Source: Kitasatospora phosalacinea (lineage in GTDB: Bacteria; Actinomycetota; Actinomycetes; Streptomycetales; Streptomycetaceae). Taken from it: DNA of 5,928 bases. Numbering within the stretch: the stretch's first letter is position 1; every line of letters starts with the position of its first letter. This document shows, piece after piece, positions 1-4,570 of this stretch. The notes below the pieces were generated by a model. It ran no database searches. It worked only from the letters and a program-made list of their open reading frames with translations, and had not been told where the DNA came from. A program made the translations under genes and the position numbers. The DNA is taken from assembly GCF_000716545.1 (NCBI RefSeq), contig NZ_JNWZ01000125.1:1-5928 (forward strand). Direction: 5' to 3'.

Positions 1-83
1 AACGCCTGCAGTACCGCCCCGAGACCCTCGACGGCTTCATAGCCGGCACCGGCCTGACCCTCGACACCCCAACCTCACCCTGA
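1..83 (+). CDS. C-terminal fragment of an unidentified protein (cut by window edge)
   Basis: Reading from base 3, the frame is open for 26 codons and ends at TGA 81-83. The last residues include YRPETLDGF and GTGLTLDTP. Codon third positions are mostly G or C, which fits the tail of a real gene. The alternative frames are less convincing: the first hits TAG early, and the second gives an Arg/Pro/His-rich string. I do not recognise the family with confidence. A transposase or another mobile-element protein is possible because the next 240 bp are gene-free and less GC-rich, but nothing in these 26 residues proves it. Confidence 0.45.
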   Translation, partial: RLQYRPETLDGFIAGTGLTLDTPTSP

Positions 84-206
84 CAAGCCGACGTCAGTAG
101 CGCCGCCGCGGGCCGTGCGGGCGGCGTTCGCCCAGGCAGCGGCATATGACACGGGGTTAGACACGACCACCAAGGGCAAATCCCTTACCAGTCACGGCAT
201 CTGACG

Positions 207-218
207 ATCCGATCGGAT
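207..218. promoter_or_regulatory. Perfect 12-bp palindrome ATCCGATCGGAT, possible operator
   Basis: ATCCGATCGGAT equals its own reverse complement. It lies 111 bp upstream of the terpene synthase start and touches a -10-like TAACTT (218-223). The position fits an operator, but no bound regulator can be named from the sequence. Confidence 0.3.
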
Positions 219-320
219 AACTTTCAAGCCACACGGGTGTAATTGATCTTCGTGGGGGAAGGCCATCGGCCGGGTCTGCGCACCCACGGGATCCGTGCCG
301 TACCGGCAACAGGTTGCTCT

Positions 321-324
321 GGAG
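321..324 (+). promoter_or_regulatory. Ribosome binding site deciding the terpene synthase start
   Basis: GGAG is followed by a 5-nt spacer and TTG at 330-332. This is the only in-frame start in the leader with both a Shine-Dalgarno match and a protein N-terminus that fits the family (a PPLFCPIPSSLHP segment right after the start). It is preferred over the upstream TTG at 243 and GTG at 252. Confidence 0.6.
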
Positions 325-329
325 ACACG

Positions 330-1373
330 TTGGCTGCAATACCCCCGCTCTTCTGCCCCATCCCGTCCAGCCTGCACCCCGCGCACGAGGCGGTCGGCAA
401 GAGCACCGAACTCTGGCTCGACACCATGGGCTTCACCACGGACGCCGAACGGCGCGGACGACTGCTGTCCATCGGCGCGCACGAGTTCGTCTGCCGGATC
501 GCCCGGGACGCCGAGGGCACCACGGGCCTGGAGCTGGTCTCCCAGTGGCTGTGCAGCATGCTCACCCTGGACGACGAGTGGGACACCGGCCGACTCAGCC
601 GAAACCCCTCCCGTGTACTCACCATAGCAGCCACGCTACTGGCTGTTATCAATTCGGCGAACTCGCACCCGACCGAGGACGACATCTACGTCGCCTCCGT
701 CCGCGACGTGTTCGGCCGGGCCCGCGCCTGGGCCCCCGCGCTCTCCGTGAAGCGCTGGGCGGACAGCCAGTTGGAGTCCTTCATGGGCGCCGCGGCCGTC
801 GTCGCCTACCGCGCCGAGGGCCGTCCGATGACGCTCTCCGAGTACCTGACGATCGGCCCGCTGGACCGCGGCAGCCGCTCCTGCATCGAGATCATCGAGG
901 TCTGCGAGCGCACCGCCATCCCGCAGTCCCAACTGGACTCGCCCCGGGTGCACGCGCTCACCGAGGCCGCCAAGTTCCTGGTCCTGGTCTCGGCCGACAT
1001 CTACTCCTTCCGCCGCGAGGACGACCACGGCGCGCTGGAGAGCAACATCGTGGACGCGCTCCAGCGGCACCTGGGCTGCGAGCGGGAACGGGCGCTGCTG
1101 GAGGCGGCCGCCCTGCACGACCGCACCATGTGCCTGTTCCTCCGCCTCGCGGACCGCACCTCCCGCCGCGCCGGAGCCGAACTGCAGCGCTACATCACTC
1201 AGTTGTCCAACCTGGTGAGCGGCAACCTGGAGTGGGGCTTCACCTCCGCCCGCTACACCGAGCGGACGCCCGGGATCCTGCCGGTGGCCGAACGCGCCGA
1301 ACGGCCCGCCGACGGCCGGCTCACCCCGCCGTCCTACCCCGAGATCGCCTGGTGGTGGGACCAGCTGTGGTGA
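330..1373 (+). CDS. Class I terpene synthase with altered NSE triad and pyrophosphate sensor
   Basis: Predicted soluble terpene cyclase of 347 residues, the usual single-domain bacterial length. Family members ionise a prenyl diphosphate (often FPP or GGPP) with three Mg ions and cyclise the cation. Visible landmarks, counting from TTG 330: PPLFCPIPSSLHP near the N-terminus, aspartate-rich DDEWD at 81-85, an NSE-like segment ADIYSFRRE at 222-230, and the RY pair at 308-309 in TSARYTE. Spacing between motifs matches characterised bacterial enzymes such as selinadiene synthase almost exactly. Two key positions differ: the NSE asparagine is Ala222, and the position 46 residues upstream, where the pyrophosphate-sensor Arg normally sits, is Gly176 (sequence YLTIGPLDRG). 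The linker-like Asp179 remains and Arg180 is close by. The gene stands alone, with no prenyltransferase or P450 in the window. The product cannot be predicted; activity itself is uncertain. A longer start at TTG 243 is possible but less likely. Confidence 0.88.
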   Translation: MAAIPPLFCPIPSSLHPAHEAVGKSTELWLDTMGFTTDAERRGRLLSIGAHEFVCRIARDAEGTTGLELVSQWLCSMLTLDDEWDTGRLSRNPSRVLTIAATLLAVINSANSHPTEDDIYVASVRDVFGRARAWAPALSVKRWADSQLESFMGAAAVVAYRAEGRPMTLSEYLTIGPLDRGSRSCIEIIEVCERTAIPQSQLDSPRVHALTEAAKFLVLVSADIYSFRREDDHGALESNIVDALQRHLGCERERALLEAAALHDRTMCLFLRLADRTSRRAGAELQRYITQLSNLVSGNLEWGFTSARYTERTPGILPVAERAERPADGRLTPPSYPEIAWWWDQLW

Positions 1374-1377
1374 CGAC

Positions 1378-1393
1378 CGGCCCCGACGGGCCG
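1378..1393. terminator. Hairpin between convergent genes, possible bidirectional terminator
   Basis: CGGCCC-CGAC-GGGCCG forms a perfect 6-bp GC stem with a 4-nt loop. It starts 4 nt after the terpene synthase stop and lies 13 nt before the stop of the opposing SHOCT gene. No U-tract follows, which is common for actinobacterial terminators. Assignment rests on position and structure only. Confidence 0.5.
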
Positions 1394-1406
1394 CCCGGAA
1401 CGCCGC

Positions 1407-1796
1407 TCAGGCCAGCAGCCTGGCCTTCGCCGCGGCGAACTCCTCCGGGGTGAGCAGCCCCTGCTGGACCAGCTGCGCCAGCTGGTTCAGCTTGCTCGCC
1501 ACGTCCTCGCCGCCCGCGGCGGGTGCGGCGGGTGCCGGCGCCGGTGCGGCCGACGGCGGGGCGTAGACCGGCTGCTGCGCCGCCTGCTGCTGGGCGGCCT
1601 GCTGCTGGGCGGCCCGGTCCTGGTCGGCCTGCAGTTCGGCGATCGCCTCGTTCTGGCCCTGCTCGTCGGCGGCCCGGCGGGCCCCCGCCCGGCCCGCGGC
1701 GTACGCGGCCCCGCCCACCACCAGCCCGCGGGCGAGCGGACGCCCCACCGGGCGCACCGCCCGGACCGGCCGGATCGGCCTCATCGGTCGGAACAC
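1407..1796 (-). CDS. SHOCT-domain protein with basic N-terminus and Gln-rich linker
   Basis: A 129-residue protein in four parts. Residues 1-23 are an Arg/Pro repeat (RPMRPIRPVRAVRPVGRP). Residues 24-35 are a short hydrophobic Gly/Ala stretch (GLVVGGAAYAAG), too short and weak for a confident membrane helix. Residues 46-76 are a Gln/Ala-rich probable helix with AAQQQ repeats, followed by a Pro/Ala linker to about 95. Residues 99-129 match the SHOCT domain, a short C-terminal helix pair (SKLNQLAQLVQQGLLTPEEF, then AAAKARLLA). SHOCT domains are found at the C-termini of many bacterial proteins and are thought to mediate binding or oligomerisation; no enzyme activity is expected. The start is GTG 1796 with GAGGA 4 nt upstream overlapping the stop of the preceding gene; ATG at 1784 is the alternative. 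It is translated from the same message as the DUF6325-like gene, probably by coupling. Confidence 0.85.
   Translation of the reverse strand: MFRPMRPIRPVRAVRPVGRPLARGLVVGGAAYAAGRAGARRAADEQGQNEAIAELQADQDRAAQQQAAQQQAAQQPVYAPPSAAPAPAPAAPAAGGEDVASKLNQLAQLVQQGLLTPEEFAAAKARLLA
1583..1612. repeat. 15-bp tandem repeat, two exact copies, encoding AAQQQ
   Basis: CCTGCTGCTGGGCGG occurs twice head to tail (1583-1597, 1598-1612), and a degraded third copy precedes it around 1570-1582. The unit is exactly five codons, so gain or loss of a copy keeps the reading frame and only lengthens or shortens the Gln/Ala segment of the SHOCT protein. Confidence 0.85.
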
Positions 1797-1800
1797 GCCG

Positions 1801-1805
1801 TCCTC
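1801..1805 (-). promoter_or_regulatory. Ribosome binding site of the SHOCT gene overlapping the upstream stop
   Basis: On the minus strand GAGGA lies 4 nt before GTG 1796 and overlaps the TGA (1806-1804) of the upstream gene. Ribosomes finishing the first gene would be placed directly at the second start, which suggests translational coupling. Confidence 0.6.
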
Positions 1806-2232
1806 ACTCTCCCGCCGCGACGCGCGCCTCGGCTGCGCGGACGGCCTCTTCGATGTTCTCCGGCGGAATGCGCACCCCGGAGGCGATCCGGCCGCCGACC
1901 GCGCGCAGCGCCGCGGCGGCGTCCTCGGCCCACAGGTGTTCGATCAGCACGATCAGCGCCGCGCTGCCGGGTTCCAGCAGTTCGGCGACCTCCTGGGCGT
2001 CCTCCGGCCCGATCAGCGGCAGTTCGTCGCCGTCCAGCCCTTCGACGCCCCGCAGGTGCTCGAAGTCGGTGAGCTCCCCGTAGGTGGTCTCGCCCTCGGC
2101 GTCCCGGAGCACCACCAGCGAGTCGATCACCCGCACCCCGGCCGCGCCGCGCAGCCGGACCAGGGCGGTGGCCGCCTCGACGCTGATGGTCGCCTCGGGA
2201 AAGGTCAGGACGAGCAGTTCGGCCGGTCCCAT
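1804..2232 (-). CDS. DUF6325-like protein of unknown function
   Basis: An acidic 142-residue protein without signal peptide or clear membrane helix. It resembles actinobacterial proteins grouped as DUF6325: an N-terminal strand MGPAELLVLTFPEA, a central VRVIDSLVVLRDAEGE strand-turn, an acidic GEL-TDFEHL region, and the segment EPGSAALIVLIEHLWA (about 87-102) followed by an Ala-rich helix and ASGVRIPPE. That order suggests a small alpha/beta fold. No catalytic residues can be assigned and the function is unknown. ATG 2232 is chosen because GGAAGGGAG lies 6 nt upstream and the protein then begins at the conserved-looking MGP; an earlier in-frame GTG at 2253 would place this ribosome binding site inside the gene. 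It is the first gene of a two-gene unit with the SHOCT protein, which starts 7 bp after its stop. Confidence 0.75.
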   Translation of the reverse strand: MGPAELLVLTFPEATISVEAATALVRLRGAAGVRVIDSLVVLRDAEGETTYGELTDFEHLRGVEGLDGDELPLIGPEDAQEVAELLEPGSAALIVLIEHLWAEDAAAALRAVGGRIASGVRIPPENIEEAVRAAEARVAAGE

Positions 2233-2238
2233 CAGGGG

Positions 2239-2247
2239 CTCCCTTCC
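2239..2247 (-). promoter_or_regulatory. Strong ribosome binding site deciding the DUF6325-like start
   Basis: GGAAGGGAG on the minus strand lies 6 nt before ATG 2232. Its strength and spacing favour this ATG over the GTG at 2253. Confidence 0.7.
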
Positions 2248-2440
2248 GTGCACAAATCCCTCATATCGGGATCAAATCACACGATTCTGTGGGAGTCGGG
2301 ATCCGCCACGCGACCGCCCGCCGGGCCCCGGAACGGCCCCGCGCCGGCCTTCGGACACCCCCGAACGGGCTCCGGGTGGCCCACGGCGGCTGGCGGGCCG
2401 GGGTCGCGCGTGGTCCCGTCGAAGCACGTCCGTCCGGCGC

Positions 2441-2456
2441 CCGTCCGGCCGGACGG
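2441..2456. repeat. Perfect 16-bp palindrome CCGTCCGGCCGGACGG
   Basis: The sequence equals its own reverse complement and ends 45 bp before the NTF2-like start codon. A partial copy of the half-site (CGTCCGG, 2431-2437) lies directly upstream. It could be an operator for a dimeric regulator or, in the transcript, a leader hairpin. GC richness makes chance palindromes more likely, so a function is only suggested. Confidence 0.5.
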
Positions 2457-2486
2457 CGACCAGCGACCCGTACCGAATCCCCCACC

Positions 2487-2492
2487 AAGGAG
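2487..2492 (+). promoter_or_regulatory. Ribosome binding site of the NTF2-like gene
   Basis: AAGGAG, 9 nt before ATG 2502. It fixes this start against an earlier in-frame GTG/ATG that would add about 70 Arg/Pro/Ala-rich residues encoded by leader DNA. Confidence 0.8.
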
Positions 2493-2501
2493 CCGAGCGT
2501 C

Positions 2502-2828
2502 ATGACCATCGCCGTCGACAAGCTCTCCGACCCGGCCGTCCGCCGCCTGATCGGCGCCGTGAACTCCGGCGACCGCAGCGCCTTCTTCGCCGCCCTGACC
2601 GAGGACGCCACGATGTCCGACGACGGCGCCGAACGCGACCTGGCGGACTGGGTCGACCGGGAGATCTTCTCCTCGCACGGGCACATCGAGGTGCAGACCG
2701 AGAAGTCCGGCGGCCGCGCCCTGGTCGCCGACTACCGCAACGACACCTGGGGCGAGATGCGCACCGCCTGGCGGTTCACCGTCGCCCCGGACGGCCGGGT
2801 CAGCCGGTTCGAGACCGGCCAGGCCTGA
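2502..2828 (+). CDS. Small NTF2/SnoaL-like protein
   Basis: A 108-residue cytoplasmic protein resembling the nuclear transport factor 2 (NTF2-like, SnoaL-type) superfamily. It starts with the typical helix-turn-helix pattern DPAVRRLIGAVNSGDRSAFFAALTEDATMSDDG (residues 10-42), where a short helix, the NSGD turn and a second helix lead into the first strand. ERDLADWVDREIF (44-56) follows, and then curved-sheet strands HIEVQTEK, ALVADYRN, EMRTAWRFTV and GRVSRFETG. Family members include small-molecule isomerases, cyclases and many non-enzymatic binding proteins. The usual Asp/His catalytic pair cannot be assigned here, so no reaction is proposed. It is read divergently from the DUF6325-like/SHOCT pair and converges with the serine hydrolase, with only 18 bp between their stop codons. 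It appears to be monocistronic. Confidence 0.8.
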   Translation: MTIAVDKLSDPAVRRLIGAVNSGDRSAFFAALTEDATMSDDGAERDLADWVDREIFSSHGHIEVQTEKSGGRALVADYRNDTWGEMRTAWRFTVAPDGRVSRFETGQA

Positions 2829-2846
2829 CGCCCGCCGCGCCCCGGT

Positions 2847-4076
2847 TCAGCCGCGCGCCGCCAGGCACTGCCGGACGGCGGCGATCAGCGCCCGGGAGCG
2901 GACGTCCCCGGTGACGCCCGGCTGCATGCCGTTGGTGACGTAGCCGAAGCCGATGCCCAGCTCGGGGTCGGCGAAGCCGAGCGAGCCGCCCCGGCCGGGG
3001 TGCCCGAAGCTCGCCGGGGAGGCCATCGGCGAGGTGCCGCCGTGCCGGAAGAAGCCCTGGCCGAAGGCGGTGTTGACGATCAGCACCCGGTCCGGCCCCT
3101 GCACCGAGGGGCCGGCCGCCTCGGCCAGCGTGCCCGGCTCGAACAGCGCGGGCAGCCGCTGCCCGGGCGCACCGGCCCGGTCGGCGGCGCCGATCAGCGC
3201 CGCGTAGAACCTGGCCAGCGAGCGGGCGGTGCCGATCCCGCCCGCGCCGGGCACCTCGACGGCCTGCACCGCCGGGTCGTTCAGGTCCACGCTGCTGCGC
3301 ACCGAGCCGAACGAGCGGGCGGTCAGCGAGCGCGGGTCCCGGTAGGCGTCCAGCACGGACTGCTTGGGGCGCATCCGCGTCCCGCCCGGGCCGAGCCTGG
3401 CGGCCTCCGGCGCGGGCAGGTCGACCAGCCGGCCGACCCGGTCGGACGCGGCGGCGGGCAGCCCGATCCACAGGTCGAGGCCGAGCGGGGCGGCGATCTC
3501 CTCCGCGAAGTACCGCCCCACGCTGCGCCCCCCGGCCCGCCGGACCACCTCGCCGACCAGCCAGCCGAAGGTCAGCGGGTGGTACCCGTGCGCGGTGCCG
3601 GGCTCCCAGGCCGGGGTCTGGGCGGCGACGGCCGCGGTGGCCGGCTCCCAGGCCAGCACGTCCTCGATCCGCAGCGGCACGTCCAGCGCGGGCAGCCCGG
3701 CCTGGTGCGAGAGCAGCCAGCGCACCGGGACGCGCCCCTTCCCGGCCTGCGCGAACTCCGGCCAGTACGAGGCCACCGGCGCGTCCAGGTCGAGCAGCCC
3801 GCGCTGCGCGAGGTGCAGGGCGGCGGAGGCGGTCAGCCCCTTGGTGACGGAACGCAACACCTGCGCCGTCCCCTCCTGCCAGCCGACCGCCGGGGCCGGC
3901 CTGGCCCCGACCTCGGGCCGGGCGTCCCCGCCCCACAGGTCGACCACCTTCCGCCCGTCCAGGTACAGCGCGAAGGCCGCACCGAGCTCCCCGTACTGCC
4001 GGAAGTTGCCCGCGAAGGCCTCCCGGACCGGCTCGAACCCGTCCGCCACGAACCCCTGGATCTGCTGGATCTGCAC
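2847..4076 (-). CDS. Serine hydrolase of the beta-lactamase fold (EstB-like / class C-related esterase)
   Basis: A 409-residue protein of the beta-lactamase/DD-peptidase superfamily, close in pattern to family VIII esterases. The catalytic SxxK motif is SVTK at 76-79, with Ser76 the nucleophile and Lys79 the general base. The second motif tyrosine is Tyr165 in HGYHP, where class C beta-lactamases have YxN. The third motif is HPG at 359-361 (SFGHPGRGGSLGF) in place of KTG. HxG at this site and absence of the Asn are typical of esterase-like members rather than true beta-lactamases, so ester hydrolysis of an unknown substrate is the best guess. There is no signal peptide, so it is probably cytoplasmic. 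GTG 4076 is the start, with a modest AGGG 7 nt upstream. It lies 26 bp after the stop of the secreted four-cysteine gene on the same strand and may be co-transcribed, although no functional link is evident. Confidence 0.88.
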   Translation of the reverse strand: MQIQQIQGFVADGFEPVREAFAGNFRQYGELGAAFALYLDGRKVVDLWGGDARPEVGARPAPAVGWQEGTAQVLRSVTKGLTASAALHLAQRGLLDLDAPVASYWPEFAQAGKGRVPVRWLLSHQAGLPALDVPLRIEDVLAWEPATAAVAAQTPAWEPGTAHGYHPLTFGWLVGEVVRRAGGRSVGRYFAEEIAAPLGLDLWIGLPAAASDRVGRLVDLPAPEAARLGPGGTRMRPKQSVLDAYRDPRSLTARSFGSVRSSVDLNDPAVQAVEVPGAGGIGTARSLARFYAALIGAADRAGAPGQRLPALFEPGTLAEAAGPSVQGPDRVLIVNTAFGQGFFRHGGTSPMASPASFGHPGRGGSLGFADPELGIGFGYVTNGMQPGVTGDVRSRALIAAVRQCLAARG

Positions 4077-4102
4077 CCTGCCACCCTAAACACCCCCGGT
4101 CG

Positions 4103-4441
4103 TCACTCCACCGTCCACCCGATGTGGCCGATGCCGGTGGAGTAGAAGGCGCAGTGGCCGGAGGACTCCTGGGTCTGGCCCGGCCAGGCGGTCACCGAGT
4201 TGCCCGTGACGTCCGGCGCCCAGCCGCAGACGATGTCGGCGTGGAAGGTGATCGGGCCCCCGGTGTTGTTGGTGCAGTCGACGCCTCCGGTGAGCGGGTC
4301 GTTGTTGTGGATCCAGGTGGTGCAGTCCAGGCCCGAGCGGACGGACCTGGCGGCGGGCGCGGGGGCCGCCGAGGCGGGCAGCGCGGTGGCGAGCGCGACC
4401 AGGGCGGCGGCGACGGACAGGGCGACGGCGCGGTTCTTCAA
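4103..4441 (-). CDS. Small secreted protein with four cysteines, unknown function
   Basis: A 112-residue protein. It starts at TTG 4441, chosen because GAGGAG lies 5 nt upstream and a classic signal peptide follows: KNR, a hydrophobic Ala/Val/Leu core (about 5-20), and a probable signal peptidase I site ASA|A near residue 25. The mature part of about 87 residues has four cysteines (40, 56, 72, 97), so two disulfides are likely, and it is rich in Thr, Gly, Asn and aromatics (TTWIHNNDP, CGWAPD, IGHIGWTVE). This suggests a compact extracellular beta-rich domain. The first Cys-Cys spacing (16) equals that of the Streptomyces amylase inhibitor tendamistat, but the Trp-Arg-Tyr inhibitory triad is absent and the other spacings differ, so I do not assign that family. 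No lipobox or membrane anchor is present. It is the first gene ahead of the serine hydrolase on the same strand. Confidence 0.75.
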   Translation of the reverse strand: MKNRAVALSVAAALVALATALPASAAPAPAARSVRSGLDCTTWIHNNDPLTGGVDCTNNTGGPITFHADIVCGWAPDVTGNSVTAWPGQTQESSGHCAFYSTGIGHIGWTVE

Positions 4442-4446
4442 CTCTG

Positions 4447-4452
4447 CTCCTC
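4447..4452 (-). promoter_or_regulatory. Ribosome binding site supporting the TTG start of the secreted protein
   Basis: GAGGAG on the minus strand, 5 nt before TTG 4441. No ATG or GTG in this frame lies near a comparable site and still leaves an intact signal peptide. Confidence 0.7.
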
Positions 4453-4500
4453 GACATGGTTCCTGACGGTTCGTCCGGTTCATTCCCGGACCGGTCCATG

Positions 4501-4509
4501 CGTATACCA
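4501..4509 (-). promoter_or_regulatory. Candidate extended -10 promoter for the secreted protein gene
   Basis: On the minus strand TGG-TATACG resembles an extended -10 element (TGn followed by a TATAAT-like hexamer). Transcription would begin near 4494, giving a leader of about 50 nt before TTG 4441. No good -35 is visible, which is tolerated for extended -10 promoters. A 10-bp palindrome GGACCGGTCC (4488-4497) lies at the expected start point. Confidence 0.35.
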
Positions 4510-4557
4510 ACTCTTTCGGGTGACGCCGCTCCGACACCACGGCCCGCCGTCGCGCGC

Positions 4558-4563
4558 CACAAT
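4558..4563 (+). promoter_or_regulatory. Leaderless-type -10 (CACAAT) before the NUDIX gene
   Basis: CACAAT ends exactly 7 nt before ATG 4571, the geometry expected if transcription starts at the A of the start codon. No Shine-Dalgarno sequence precedes either ATG 4562 or ATG 4571, which supports leaderless translation from 4571. The hexamer has C instead of T at its first position. Confidence 0.45.
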
Positions 4564-4570
4564 GGCCGAC

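Larger units (their letters stand above)
84..329. other. Gene-free upstream region of the terpene synthase
   Basis: About 245 bp with no convincing gene and lower GC than the coding regions. It holds several short symmetric elements: AAGGG/CCCTT around a 5-nt loop (172-186), a perfect 12-bp palindrome (207-218), CGTGGG/CCCACG (251-256 with 283-288) enclosing a GGCC-ATC-GGCC hairpin, and TGCCG-TAC-CGGCA (296-308). A weak -10-like TAACTT lies at 218-223 directly beside the palindrome, but I see no matching -35. The region most likely carries the promoter and leader of the terpene synthase, and it may also contain the scar of an older rearrangement. Confidence 0.5.
2233..2501. other. Divergent intergenic region with repeats and palindrome
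   Basis: This gap separates the minus-strand DUF6325-like/SHOCT pair from the plus-strand NTF2-like gene. The part at 2251-2300 is AT-richer and probably holds the promoters. It contains TCGGGATC as a direct repeat (2266-2273 and 2296-2303, 30 bp apart) and an ATCCC/GGGAT inverted repeat (2256-2260 with 2268-2272). From about 2310 to 2480 it is GC-rich leader-like DNA with a 16-bp palindrome (2441-2456). Open frames here lack their own start signals, so I call no gene. Confidence 0.6.

Noticed and set aside
172..186. AAGGG-CAAAT-CCCTT inverted repeat as a terminator or IS end
   Set aside because: The stem is only 5 bp with no matching partner or duplicated target site nearby. It is too weak to call.
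243..329. Longer N-terminus for the terpene synthase from TTG 243
   Set aside because: The 29 extra residues do not resemble the family N-terminus and no ribosome binding site precedes 243, whereas GGAG precedes TTG 330.
314..1453. Second plus-strand open frame of 379 codons over the terpene synthase
   Set aside because: It is the +1-shifted shadow of the terpene synthase, with an Arg/Pro/His-rich product and no family features.
2289..2501. N-terminal extension of the NTF2-like protein
   Set aside because: It would be Arg/Pro/Ala-rich and encoded by the leader with its palindrome. AAGGAG 9 nt before ATG 2502 marks the real start.
2800..3936. Second minus-strand open frame across the hydrolase
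   Set aside because: An Arg/Gly/Ala-rich shadow in another frame of the same strand. It lacks the catalytic motifs seen in the real frame.
3000..4145. Plus-strand open frame of 381 codons opposite the serine hydrolase
   Set aside because: Rich in Arg, Pro, Gly and His with no domain. The opposite strand encodes an intact SxxK hydrolase with proper motifs.
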